The position numbers and the translations under genes are program-made. Shown piece by piece: positions 33,010 to 40,715 of a DNA stretch of 56,740 nt. The stretch comes from CAZVBV01 sp964578905 (GTDB lineage: Bacteria; Patescibacteriota; Gracilibacteria; UBA4473). The number at the start of each line of letters is the position of its first letter. Position 1 is the first letter of the stretch. The notes beneath the pieces were generated by a model. The model did not search any database and was not told where the DNA came from. It saw only the letters and a program-made list of their open reading frames with translations. The stretch spans positions 1-56,740 of the forward strand of contig CAZOER010000004.1 in NCBI GenBank assembly GCA_964578905.1, read 5' to 3'.

Positions 33010-33576
33010 TTATGAGTTTGAGGACAAGAAGAGTTTTACCAATTCTTCGGCAGAAGATTTCACTGGGGCATCTTTGAGAAGTTTGTTGATAGTGTTTTTG
33101 TCGTAGCCCAAATTTTCCAATGCATCGGATGCTTCGGTGAAGGCTTTCGACGTTGGCAGTGCATCTTCTACTTTTGAAAGATCGAGTTTTCCACGCAGTT
33201 CAATGATGAGTCGTTCGGCAGTCTTTTTTCCAAGTCCTGGGATTCTCGTAAGAAACGCCACATCGCCCATTTCACACGCGTTCATAAATTGGCCTGTTGG
33301 AATCGATACCATGCCGATCGCCGTCTTAGGACCGATACCCGACACGCTGATGAGTTTTTCAAAGAGGTCTCGTTCAGTTCTGTCTCCAAATCCGTAGAGT
33401 GAAATTTCTGTTTCTCGGACGATGGTTAAAACTTCAATCGTCGTTTCCGCACCCTTCTGACACTTCGCCAATAAACTCCCCGCAGGCATTACTCGATACC
33501 CAACCCCACCTGAAGTAAGCAATAGAATTTCTTTTTCGTTTATTTCCGAAACCGTTCCGTGAAGGAGTCCAATCAT
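33010..33576 (-). CDS. ruvA: Holliday junction branch migration protein RuvA
   Basis: 188 residues. The OB domain I starts MIGLLHGTVSEINEK. Two helix-hairpin-helix motifs bind junction DNA (LISVSGIGPKTAIGMVS, about 70-86; and LTRIPGLGKKTAERLIIELRG, about 107-127). Domain III (ASDALENLGYDKNTINKLL) contacts RuvB. Length is normal. No ruvB or ruvC lies next to it, unlike the common ruvAB order. A TAAACT -10 box ends 7 nt before the ATG, giving leaderless geometry, and is part of a bidirectional promoter with the gene at 33623. Confidence 0.96.
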   Translation of the reverse strand: MIGLLHGTVSEINEKEILLLTSGGVGYRVMPAGSLLAKCQKGAETTIEVLTIVRETEISLYGFGDRTERDLFEKLISVSGIGPKTAIGMVSIPTGQFMNACEMGDVAFLTRIPGLGKKTAERLIIELRGKLDLSKVEDALPTSKAFTEASDALENLGYDKNTINKLLKDAPVKSSAEELVKLFLSSNS

Positions 33577-33583
33577 CGAGGTG

Positions 33584-33613
33584 AGTTTACATTTTTTTGA
33601 AACTTTTTACACT
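33584..33613. promoter_or_regulatory. Interlocked bidirectional promoter ruvA / DUF3955-like gene
   Basis: The 8-mer AGTTTACA (33584-33591) contains both the minus-strand -10 box for ruvA (TAAACT, 33589-33584, 7 nt from the ATG) and the plus-strand -35 box TTTACA (33586-33591). The plus-strand -10 is TACACT (33608-33613), 16 bp on, 9 nt before ATG 33623. The same AGTTTACA arrangement recurs at 37889. Confidence 0.55.
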
Positions 33614-33622
33614 CGCTTTGTT

Positions 33623-33835
33623 ATGAAAACAAAAAGAAAAGGCTATCTCGTTGCGGTTATTTTCCTCGCTATCGGAGCGGGATGTTGGACTGTTTATAAT
33701 TACATAGGGTCATATGTTGATGAAGAAGGTTGGCTTCACGAACCATTTGGACTTATTCCGATTGGGTACTTCTTTCTTTTCCTTGGAATTATCTGGGGAT
33801 TAGTGACTTTGATCAGGTCTTTCTTTCTCCGTTAA
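33623..33835 (+). CDS. DUF3955-like small membrane protein
   Basis: 70 residues from ATG 33623 (MKTKRKGYLVAVIFLAIG). Two membrane helices (about 8-25 and 45-66) flank the short loop YIGSYVDEEGWLHEPFGLIPIG, which resembles the core of DUF3955 proteins as I remember it. Function is unknown. The stop is 20 nt before pgi, whose promoter lies inside this gene's 3' end. Confidence 0.7.
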   Translation: MKTKRKGYLVAVIFLAIGAGCWTVYNYIGSYVDEEGWLHEPFGLIPIGYFFLFLGIIWGLVTLIRSFFLR

Positions 33836-33848
33836 AACCCGTTATACT
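33819..33848 (+). promoter_or_regulatory. Promoter of pgi, leaderless geometry
   Basis: TTGATC (33819-33824), 18-bp spacer, TATACT (33843-33848), 7 nt before ATG 33856. The -35 box is in the last codons of the preceding gene. Confidence 0.65.
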
Positions 33849-33855
33849 CACAACA

Positions 33856-34953
33856 ATGATTTCCATTGATTTCTCAGGTGCGGAATTCCCAATTGAAGAA
33901 GAAAAAATTGCACCGTTTTTGGAAGCGTTTAAACAAACGGATCAAGGATTTTTTGAAGTACTGGATGAAGATATTTCAGAGCTTGAGAAATTTGTAGCCG
34001 AACAAAAACCATTAGAACGGACAGTGGTCTTGGGAATTGGAGGGTCAGCACTGGGCGCAAAGATGCTTCGAGATGGACTCGGAGGACATAACTTAGCCGT
34101 TCTCGACACGATTGATCCAGTGGCTGTGGGAAGTATTAAGGACCTTGAAAAAACACGATTCATCGTGATCTCAAAATCAGGAACGACACTCGAAACAAAA
34201 AAATTATTGGATCACTTCTGGGACAAGGTGCCTCATGAAAACTTTATTGTGATTTCAGAAAGAGAAAGTGCCTTGTGGACATGGGCAGAGAAGAACGCTG
34301 TTCCGACCGTGCCGATGCCGGTTAATATAGGTGGGCGATTTTCAGTGCTCACAACGGTGGGGATACTGCCAGCACTCTTTGCAGGGATTAATATGAAAGC
34401 CGTTATAGAAGGAGCAAAAAAAATGCGAATGCAATTTTATTCACCTTCTGCCAAAGGAAATCTTCCTTTCACATTGGCATCAGCGATTGTGCAATCAGGA
34501 AAAACACGACTGGTTCACTTTCCGTATGTTGCTCTCTTACGAAAGACGGGAGATTGGTGGACACAGCTCATTGCCGAGTCAACAGGGAAACAGGGGAAAG
34601 GCTTCACCCCTCTTTCAGCGATTGGACCGACCGATCAGCATTCACTATTACAACTCCTTGCGGAAGGACCGGATGAATTTTTTACGATCTTTGTAAAAGA
34701 TAATAGTCACAGAAACACAGATTTGGGGAAGATTGCCAATACTGAGCTTGATGCGACAGCACAGAGTTTGACAGAGCTCGGGCGTCCGAACTGTACGATT
34801 GAAATGAAGACGCTAACAGAGGGATCTCTCGGAGAACTGATCGCACTTTGGATGGGGACCGTTGTTTTTATGGCAGAATTTTTGGAAATAAATGCGTTTG
34901 ATCAACCAGGGGTTGATCGAGGAAAGGCGATTGCAAAAGGGCTCACGGAATAA
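33856..34953 (+). CDS. pgi: Glucose-6-phosphate isomerase, compact form
   Basis: 365 residues from ATG 33856; an in-frame extension to 33730 overlaps the previous gene and was rejected. It interconverts glucose-6-P and fructose-6-P. The SIS fold is clear: VVLGIGGSALGAKML (about 55-69), ISKSGTTLETKKLLDHF (about 107-123), NIGGRFSVLT, PTDQHSLLQLLAEGPDEF (about 259-276), and the C-terminal QPGVDRGKAIAKGL with the catalytic Lys. It is about 80-180 residues shorter than common bacterial enzymes but keeps all the motifs, so it should be active. Confidence 0.94.
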   Translation: MISIDFSGAEFPIEEEKIAPFLEAFKQTDQGFFEVLDEDISELEKFVAEQKPLERTVVLGIGGSALGAKMLRDGLGGHNLAVLDTIDPVAVGSIKDLEKTRFIVISKSGTTLETKKLLDHFWDKVPHENFIVISERESALWTWAEKNAVPTVPMPVNIGGRFSVLTTVGILPALFAGINMKAVIEGAKKMRMQFYSPSAKGNLPFTLASAIVQSGKTRLVHFPYVALLRKTGDWWTQLIAESTGKQGKGFTPLSAIGPTDQHSLLQLLAEGPDEFFTIFVKDNSHRNTDLGKIANTELDATAQSLTELGRPNCTIEMKTLTEGSLGELIALWMGTVVFMAEFLEINAFDQPGVDRGKAIAKGLTE

Positions 34954-34984
34954 AAGAACATCTTAGAAGTTGTGTCTGACACGC

Positions 34985-35013
34985 TTGATTTTCGCGCTAA
35001 ATCATGGTACAAT
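34985..35013 (+). promoter_or_regulatory. Promoter of the LOG-family gene
   Basis: TTGATT (34985-34990), 17-bp spacer, TACAAT (35008-35013). Because the -10 box overlaps an ATG at 35004, it rules out that codon as the start. The expected leader is about 17 nt with GGAG near its 5' end. Confidence 0.75.
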
Positions 35014-35036
35014 GTGGAGAATTAATTATTTTTCAT

Positions 35037-35696
35037 ATGCAAAAAGCACAAACACAAAAAAGTTTCTGGGAGGGAATGAGTCACGAAGACCACTTTAGAG
35101 TCGCAATCTTTGGTTCAGCACGAATCGAAAAAGACGACGCTCTTTATAAACAAGTGAGAGATCTTGCGCATGAAATTGGAAAGCGGGATATTGATTTGGT
35201 TACAGGCGGAGGTCCGGGTCTTATGGACGCGGCAAACTTCGGACACAGCATCGCGCAGAATGGAAATTCTCATTCGATTGGTCTTACGATTGACCTTCCG
35301 ATGGAAGCTCATGCGAACAAACATCTTGACTTGAAGAAACACTTTCACAAATTTTCGAGCCGACTCGATACATTTATGGAATTGTCTGATATAGCGGTTG
35401 TGGTTCCAGGAGGAATCGGAACATGTTTGGAATTATTCTACACATGGCAACTTGCGCAAGTGAAACATACAGCCAATACTCCGATTATCTTGATGGGGGA
35501 AATGTGGCACGAATTGATCAAATGGGTACGAAAATACCCACTCAAAGACGGACTTATTAGTGCCCACGATCTTGATAATATCTTCTGTGTAAATACACAA
35601 GAAGAAGCACTCGCTCTTATTCTCAAGTTTTACGAAGGACACGAAGAAGGTATGGAAGAATATTCACTTACGAATTTGGTTCCGAAATTTTCGTAA
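35037..35696 (+). CDS. LOG-family (lysine-decarboxylase-like) nucleoside phosphoribohydrolase
   Basis: 219 residues from ATG 35037. Rossmann-like start VAIFGSARIEKDD, then LVTGGGPGLMDAAN (canonical GGGxxGLM) and the substrate motif PGGIGTCLELF (canonical PGGxGTxxE). The family releases the base from nucleoside 5'-monophosphates. In bacteria the physiological substrate is often unknown, and older annotations as lysine decarboxylase are wrong for the family. It is monocistronic, with its own promoter and a strong intrinsic terminator downstream. Confidence 0.9.
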   Translation: MQKAQTQKSFWEGMSHEDHFRVAIFGSARIEKDDALYKQVRDLAHEIGKRDIDLVTGGGPGLMDAANFGHSIAQNGNSHSIGLTIDLPMEAHANKHLDLKKHFHKFSSRLDTFMELSDIAVVVPGGIGTCLELFYTWQLAQVKHTANTPIILMGEMWHELIKWVRKYPLKDGLISAHDLDNIFCVNTQEEALALILKFYEGHEEGMEEYSLTNLVPKFS

Positions 35697-35718
35697 AAAG
35701 AACTTTGTTTTTCAGAAG

Positions 35719-35748
35719 GCGTCTTATACACTTTAAGACGCTTTTTTA
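35719..35748 (+). terminator. Intrinsic terminator after the LOG gene
   Basis: GCGTCTTA (35719-35726), 7-nt loop, TAAGACGC (35734-35741), followed by six T residues. Confidence 0.92.
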
Positions 35749-35768
35749 TTTTTTTAATCCAAAATATT

Positions 35769-36206
35769 ATGGGCAAATGTTCAATGTGTTGTTGCGACAA
35801 ACCAGCGTTCGCACAATGTCTTACGCGGCTTGCAGTTGGAGCGCTCTTTTTGATTCCTGGAATTGGAAAGTTTATGGATCCAGCAATGTTTCAGGGTATG
35901 CTCGGAACACTCTTTGGGTGGACAGGGCTCATGCTCACTATCGGATTTTGGGTCGTTGTGGTCTTTGAAATCTTGGGAGGACTCTTCGTTATCGTCGGTC
36001 CCTTTATCCCAAAAGTACTGTATAAAGTGTCTCTCTTGGGACTCTTTATCATCACGCTCGTAGCGTTTCTTTCTGTTACGATTCCTTCGGGAGACATGAT
36101 GGGAATACTCTTCCACGTGCTCGGTCTCGCCGTTATTTTGTCTCTTATGATGACAAAACCAATGTGCCCTTTGAAAGGATGCAAAATTGGGAGTTGTAAA
36201 ATGTAA
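35769..36206 (+). CDS. DoxX-family membrane protein with cysteine-rich ends
   Basis: 145 residues. Four membrane helices between about 17 and 128 contain the DoxX pattern (LTRLAVGALFLIPGIGKFMDP, FEILGGLFVIVGPF). Both termini carry cysteine clusters: MGKCSMCCCDKP at the N-terminus (C4, C7, C8, C9, and C17 shortly after) and MCPLKGCKIGSCKM at the C-terminus. DoxX proteins are linked to redox and thiol stress in other bacteria. The paired clusters could bind a metal or form disulphides, which is inference. It is followed by a hairpin terminator shared with tatD. Confidence 0.88.
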   Translation: MGKCSMCCCDKPAFAQCLTRLAVGALFLIPGIGKFMDPAMFQGMLGTLFGWTGLMLTIGFWVVVVFEILGGLFVIVGPFIPKVLYKVSLLGLFIITLVAFLSVTIPSGDMMGILFHVLGLAVILSLMMTKPMCPLKGCKIGSCKM

Positions 36207-36216
36207 TTGATATTTA

Positions 36217-36246
36217 GGTCCGGATCTTCGGGTCCGGATCTATTTC
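36217..36246. terminator. Bidirectional UUCG-tetraloop terminator between doxX and tatD
   Basis: GGTCCGGATC (36217-36226), TTCG, GGTCCGGATC (36231-36240). Because the arm is nearly self-complementary, the direct repeat is also a 10-bp hairpin (two G-T pairs) closed by a stable C(UUCG)G loop. A short T-rich stretch follows, and the tatD stop codon overlaps its edge. Confidence 0.75.
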
Positions 36247-37097
36247 AACTGGTATAGTCTCTTCGCATTTTCAAATAAAATATCAGCTACCTCGCTAACG
36301 GGGAGTTTTTTAATGTCGGCAATAAGTTCAATGACCTCAGGAAGCAAACTTGCATCGTTTCGCTTCACCGTTTTTCGTAAACTCTGGGGCACAAGAAAGG
36401 GAGCATCGGTTTCCGTAACAATAAATTCTATCGGGGTCGCGGCAATAGCTTCGCGGATATTCTCAGCCTTGGGGTACGTGGCGGTTCCCCCTATTCCAAT
36501 GAAAAATCCGTAATTCTTTGTAAAAAATTCTGCATATTCTGGTCCTTCTGGAAAACAGTGGATGACGCCCGTAACGTCTCCAGGCGTTATATGTTTTTTA
36601 AAAAACTCCATCATTTGTGCTTCGGAATTTCGTCCGTGCACGACCAGTGGTTTGTCGTACTTCTTTGCCAACTCCACGTGTTTCTTAAACACTTCTGTTT
36701 GAATTTCAAAAATCTCCTCAGAGTTCTCGTGATACAGATCAAATCCGGTTTCTCCGAATCCCACAATCTTCTCGGGATTGGCTTGGATCAATTCCTCAAA
36801 CATCGCAAATAGTTCATCAAACGACTTGGCTTTTAATTTATAATCCTCAAATCCTGAAGATCGGTGCAGTTTATTCTCATCAAAACAAACCTTCACATCA
36901 CACGGATGAATGCCAACGGTAGAATAAAAATCATCATTTTCTTGCGCGAGTTTCAGAGCTGCAAGGGTCGAAATCTCATCGCATCCAATTTGAATTTGCA
37001 ACTCCACGCCCACCTTTCGACAGTTTTCAATAACTTCTTTCTGGTCTTTATCAAACGCAGAGAAATAGAGATGAGTATGGGTGTCCGCAATACGCAT
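36240..37097 (-). CDS. tatD: TatD-family metal-dependent hydrolase (DNase)
   Basis: 285 residues, amidohydrolase fold. Metal ligands are visible: ADTHTHLYFSAF (4-15), the GETGFDLYHENSEE glutamate, VVHGRNSEAQ, VIHCFPEG and VTETDAPFL. TatD proteins act as 3'-5' DNases in repair and have been linked to D-aminoacyl-tRNA deacylation. The ATG lies 1 nt after the stop of the upstream GT2 gene, so they form an operon driven from the promoter at 37889. Confidence 0.94.
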   Translation of the reverse strand: MRIADTHTHLYFSAFDKDQKEVIENCRKVGVELQIQIGCDEISTLAALKLAQENDDFYSTVGIHPCDVKVCFDENKLHRSSGFEDYKLKAKSFDELFAMFEELIQANPEKIVGFGETGFDLYHENSEEIFEIQTEVFKKHVELAKKYDKPLVVHGRNSEAQMMEFFKKHITPGDVTGVIHCFPEGPEYAEFFTKNYGFFIGIGGTATYPKAENIREAIAATPIEFIVTETDAPFLVPQSLRKTVKRNDASLLPEVIELIADIKKLPVSEVADILFENAKRLYQLK

Positions 37098-37098
37098 G

Positions 37099-37878
37099 TT
37101 AAAAAATTTCAGGGTGTGATTTTCCTCGGTATTTCCAAAAGTATTTCAAGGCCGAGAGAATATGAATCCAAAAGGTTTTCTTTTTGAGTGATTGCCAAAT
37201 CCCTTTCCCTGATAGTCGTTTGTCTCCGTGAAAGGCTTTTGCATTTGGCACTTGAAGTACTCGGTGTCCGGCTTCCCATGTTCGTCGGCAGAGATCCGTG
37301 TCTTCTAGAAAGAGAAAATATCGGTGATCAAATCCTTTCAACGTTTCTGTGAAAAAAGACTTCCGCATCATAAGAAAGCTTCCTTGTGCCCATGCAACGG
37401 GAGTTGTTTTTTGTGCGGTCACCACTTCTTTCTTTCCAAATAAACGTCTGGAGAGGAGACCGAACGGAGAGGGGAAATTCCAGGTGTTAGGAAGAGACGC
37501 TCCGTCACGAGTTTGCATAATCGGTGTCACAATTCCTACTTTTTCCGTTTTCAATTCTTTCAATAATTCATCAAAGGTTCCCGATTGAACTTCAATATCT
37601 GGATTCACAATCGCAATTATTTCACTTTTTGCGAATTTTATTCCTTCTTCATTTCCGACTCCGAATCCAGTGTTTCGAGACAATGTGATCACGTGTGCGT
37701 TCTCGAAATCCTTTAAAAAAGTCGCTAATTCAGATCCCTCATTTCTCGCGGAATGATTGTCTACGACAATGAATTCCCATTCTTTATGTGGAGGGAATTG
37801 TTGGAGAGATTTCCAAAGTGCTTTTACTTTTTCAGCACTTCCAAAATTCACGGTGATAATTGAAATTTCAGGGGTCAT
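37099..37878 (-). CDS. GT2-family glycosyltransferase, rhamnosyltransferase-like
   Basis: 259 residues, GT-A fold. ISIITVNFGSAEKVK, FIVVDNHSARNEG, TLSRNTGFGVGNEEGIKFA, AIVNPDIEV (DXD-equivalent) and the LEDTDLCRRTWEAGHRVL block match dTDP-rhamnosyl transferases such as WbbL. A hydrophobic C-terminal stretch may bind the membrane. It is the first gene of an operon with tatD and divergent from prs. Together with the RmlA-GT2 fusion it implies a rhamnose-containing surface polymer. Confidence 0.9.
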   Translation of the reverse strand: MTPEISIITVNFGSAEKVKALWKSLQQFPPHKEWEFIVVDNHSARNEGSELATFLKDFENAHVITLSRNTGFGVGNEEGIKFAKSEIIAIVNPDIEVQSGTFDELLKELKTEKVGIVTPIMQTRDGASLPNTWNFPSPFGLLSRRLFGKKEVVTAQKTTPVAWAQGSFLMMRKSFFTETLKGFDHRYFLFLEDTDLCRRTWEAGHRVLQVPNAKAFHGDKRLSGKGIWQSLKKKTFWIHILSALKYFWKYRGKSHPEIF

Positions 37879-37888
37879 GTACGAAGAG

Positions 37889-37919
37889 AGTTTACAAATT
37901 CCTCAAAATTTCGCAAAAT
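37889..37919. promoter_or_regulatory. Interlocked bidirectional promoter GT2-tatD / prs
   Basis: Plus strand: TTTACA (37891-37896), 17 bp, CAAAAT (37914-37919), 7 nt before the prs ATG 37927. Minus strand: TTTGCG (37917-37912), 17 bp, TAAACT (37894-37889), 10 nt before the GT2 ATG 37878. Each strand's -10 overlaps the other's -35. Confidence 0.6.
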
Positions 37920-37926
37920 ACCGTCG

Positions 37927-38859
37927 ATGAATAATTTTAAGATCTTTTCCGGCTCGAGTCATCCAGAGTTTGCTCAAGCGATTTCCAAGCACATTAAGGA
38001 GAAATTGGGAAAGACAACAATCAAAACATTCTCTTGCGGAGAAAAATATGTGAAATACGACGAGACATTTCGAGGACAGGAGGTATTCATTGTACAGACA
38101 GGACGAACAGGGCACATGGACAACGATCTTATAGAACTTTTGCTCATGATCGATGCCGCGAAACAAAGTTTCGCCAAAAGTGTGCACGTGGTTTTGCCCT
38201 ACATGCCGTATTCTCGACAAGATAAAATTCACAATCCACGAGAAGGGATTTCAGCGCGACTCCTTGCGAAAATGATAGAGTCTGCTGGTGCTGACCACGT
38301 CATTACAATGCACTTGCACGCGGACCAAATCCAAGGGTTCTTCGACTGCCCCGTGGATAATCTCAACCCACGAAAATACTTGGTGGAATACTTTAAGAAA
38401 AAGAAACTCAAAGATGTGGTGATTGTGTCACCTGATGCGGGAGGCGCGAAAGATGCGAAAAAATTTGCCGATGCGCTTGGAGTTTCCATCGCGATCTTGC
38501 ACAAACAACGACCAGAACATAACAAATCAGAAGTAACACACATCGTCGGAGACGTGAAAGGAAAGACGCCAATCATTGTGGACGACATGGTGGACACAGG
38601 CGGTTCTGTGATCGGAGCGGTGAAAGCATTGGTCGATAACGGAGCGAATAAAGATGTGTACCTTTGTGCGACACACGCGATACTTTCTGGCGATGCGCAG
38701 AAGAACTTGATGAAAGCAGGACTCAAAGAAGCGGTCTTCACAGACACGTTGCCCATCGAGAAACCAGCGAAAAATATTAAGATTATTCCAATGGCGCCAC
38801 TCTTCGCAGAAGTGATGAAAAATGTGGTGGGGAACAAATCCGTATCGAAGCTCTACTAA
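37927..38859 (+). CDS. prs: Ribose-phosphate pyrophosphokinase
   Basis: 310 residues. It makes PRPP from ribose-5-P and ATP for nucleotide and amino-acid synthesis. It has the N-terminal FSGSSHPEFAQAISKHIKEKLG block, PYMPYSRQDK flexible-loop region (about 90-100), the ATP/Mg site MHLHADQIQGFF, and the PRPP-binding motif VDDMVDTGGSVIGAV (about 218-232). It is slightly divergent from canonical bacterial Prs (CGEKYVKYDET where others have DGE). It is followed 5 nt later by miaB. Confidence 0.95.
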   Translation: MNNFKIFSGSSHPEFAQAISKHIKEKLGKTTIKTFSCGEKYVKYDETFRGQEVFIVQTGRTGHMDNDLIELLLMIDAAKQSFAKSVHVVLPYMPYSRQDKIHNPREGISARLLAKMIESAGADHVITMHLHADQIQGFFDCPVDNLNPRKYLVEYFKKKKLKDVVIVSPDAGGAKDAKKFADALGVSIAILHKQRPEHNKSEVTHIVGDVKGKTPIIVDDMVDTGGSVIGAVKALVDNGANKDVYLCATHAILSGDAQKNLMKAGLKEAVFTDTLPIEKPAKNIKIIPMAPLFAEVMKNVVGNKSVSKLY

Positions 38860-38864
38860 GAGAA

Positions 38865-40205
38865 ATGAAAACATACGCGATTCAAACCCACGGGTGCCAG
38901 ATGAATTATTCTGATTCGGAGCGAGTTTCCGCTGTTTTGGAACAGTGTAGTTTTGTACTTGTAGAGGAGGGAACGTGTCCTGATTTACAAGTGGTGAACA
39001 CGTGTTCCGTGCGGCAGAAGTCGGAGGACAAGGCGTATGGATTTATGGTGCAAAAGAAAAGAGATTGCCCGAAAACACTGATCGCGGTAACCGGATGCAT
39101 GGTGCGTCAGACAGGGGATAGCTCAAATTCAAAAGACGCGCTTCTGCGGACCGATCCCATTGATCTCGTATTCCGAATCGAAGATGTGGCACGACTCCCG
39201 AAGCTACTCGAATCGCATTTTCTTGATCACGATTTTTCTTCCTTTGAGCAGGAATTTGGAAGCGGAAGTATCGAGAATTATTTCCATGTAAATCCAAAAG
39301 TAGAAAACAATGTGCAGGTATCGGTGCCGATTATGCAGGGATGCGATAAGTTTTGCACGTACTGCATTGTGCCTTATACACGGGGACGGGAGAGTTCCAG
39401 ACCGATGGATGAAATCTTCGCTGAATGCGAGAAACACGTTCTTTCGGGAGCGAAAGAAATCACACTGCTCGGGCAAAATGTGAATTCTTACACCGACAAC
39501 GGTGAGAAATGTTTCGCGAAACTCCTTCTCAAAATCGATGAACTTCATAGCAAAGGATTGTCGCGATTGCGATTTACCTCCGCTCATCCGCAGGATTTCA
39601 CCGATGATGTCATCGATGCGCTTGCCTCAATGAAAACCTCATGTCCCTACATTCACCTGCCTGTGCAACACGGATCCAACAGAGTGCTTCGGGCCATGAA
39701 TCGGAACTACACCGTTGAACAGTATGAAGCCATTATTGCCCGTATTCGGAAAGCAATACCGACGTGTACACTCTCAACAGATATCATTGTAGGATTTCCA
39801 GGGGAGACCGAGGAAGAGTTTCAAGTCTTGCTCGATTTCGCGAAGCGGATGAAGTTTGATTTTTCATACACCGCCATTTTCTCACCACGTCGAAATACGC
39901 CGGCAGCGAGAATGGAGAAAGACTTTGTAGACGGTGAGGAAAAGAAACGACGGTTTCATGATTTTGATAAAATTGTTAAAAAGGCCTCTTGGGAAAAACG
40001 AGAGAAATCCATTGGCAACACCCTTCAAGTGCTCGTCGAAAAAGCCGAGGAATTGCCCACAGGGAAGTATCAAAACACAGGACGGAGTCGAGAATTCTTT
40101 GAAGTGTATTTTCCCGCAGGGAAAGACTTCACAGGGCAGGAAGTTGAGGTCGAGATACTCTCTCGGCAGGGGTATATTTTGTACGGGAAGGTTGTGGAGA
40201 ACTAA
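38865..40205 (+). CDS. miaB: tRNA-2-methylthio-N6-dimethylallyladenosine synthase MiaB
   Basis: 446 residues, radical-SAM methylthiotransferase modifying A37 of tRNAs that read UNN codons. The UPF0004 domain has C11, C47 and C78 for the auxiliary cluster; the radical-SAM cluster is C160-x3-C164-x2-C167 in QGCDKFCTYCIVPYTRGRE. HLPVQHGSNRVL and a C-terminal TRAM domain (from about 378) complete it. Starts 5 nt after prs without a Shine-Dalgarno. miaA is not in the window. Confidence 0.97.
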   Translation: MKTYAIQTHGCQMNYSDSERVSAVLEQCSFVLVEEGTCPDLQVVNTCSVRQKSEDKAYGFMVQKKRDCPKTLIAVTGCMVRQTGDSSNSKDALLRTDPIDLVFRIEDVARLPKLLESHFLDHDFSSFEQEFGSGSIENYFHVNPKVENNVQVSVPIMQGCDKFCTYCIVPYTRGRESSRPMDEIFAECEKHVLSGAKEITLLGQNVNSYTDNGEKCFAKLLLKIDELHSKGLSRLRFTSAHPQDFTDDVIDALASMKTSCPYIHLPVQHGSNRVLRAMNRNYTVEQYEAIIARIRKAIPTCTLSTDIIVGFPGETEEEFQVLLDFAKRMKFDFSYTAIFSPRRNTPAARMEKDFVDGEEKKRRFHDFDKIVKKASWEKREKSIGNTLQVLVEKAEELPTGKYQNTGRSREFFEVYFPAGKDFTGQEVEVEILSRQGYILYGKVVEN

Positions 40206-40216
40206 AAAGAGCTCCT

Positions 40217-40296
40217 TTGTCATCTCGACCGAAGTGGAGAGATCCCTTTTTGTTTGATATGAGGAAGGGATTCCTCGGCTACGCTCGGAATGACAA
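40217..40296. repeat. TTGTCAT-type palindromic element, copy 3
   Basis: 80 bp. Left end TTGTCATCTCGA, right end TCGGAATGACAA, with inner GGAGAGATCCCTT / AAGGGATTCCTC arms. It lies between the convergent miaB and excalibur-protein genes, where it may also end transcription. Confidence 0.78.
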
Positions 40297-40305
40297 TAAT
40301 AAGGT

Positions 40306-40683
40306 TTATTTTTTAGGCAGTGTTTCACAGACCATGCCATCACCATCTCTATCTAAGTTATGAAAATCTTTCTCGTTTTTCAAGAAATTTTTGCATGTAT
40401 CATAGTATATTAGAGCCTCCGACTGTGTTTTAAAATCGGAACAATCATAATCTTTCCATGTACACATTTCACAGGAATAATCATCATCCTGACAACATTG
40501 CTCATCTTTTATGTGATATCCATAATCACACCATTCTTCTGTAATAGGATTTTCACTTCCATGATAATACTCTCCAGTTGAGGAGATTTGGATAATTATC
40601 ATAACGAGCGTAAGAATTACAAAAGCACCAATAAGAAGTCCGAGAATCTTTCCTGTTTTTTTTACAAGGGGTATTAATTTCAT
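40306..40683 (-). CDS. Membrane-anchored excalibur-domain protein
   Basis: 125 residues. A membrane anchor (about 11-32) is followed by an extracellular cysteine-rich stretch (C52, C63, C64, C71, C74). The C-terminal excalibur calcium-binding domain is at 79-120: YDCSDFKTQSEALIYYDTC and the LDRDGDGMVCE loop with Asp111, 113 and 115. Excalibur domains are found in surface proteins, often joined to nucleases, but no nuclease domain is present here. It follows the DUF4012 gene on the same strand (32 nt gap). Confidence 0.88.
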   Translation of the reverse strand: MKLIPLVKKTGKILGLLIGAFVILTLVMIIIQISSTGEYYHGSENPITEEWCDYGYHIKDEQCCQDDDYSCEMCTWKDYDCSDFKTQSEALIYYDTCKNFLKNEKDFHNLDRDGDGMVCETLPKK

Positions 40684-40715
40684 TTTTTTAGAAAATTAGA
40701 TTGTATAAAAACTTT

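Noticed and set aside
33730..33855. 42-residue N-terminal extension of Pgi
   Set aside because: It overlaps the DUF3955-like gene in another frame and does not resemble PGI.
35004..35036. Earlier ATG (35004) for the LOG-family gene
   Set aside because: It lies inside or upstream of the -10 box TACAAT (35008-35013).
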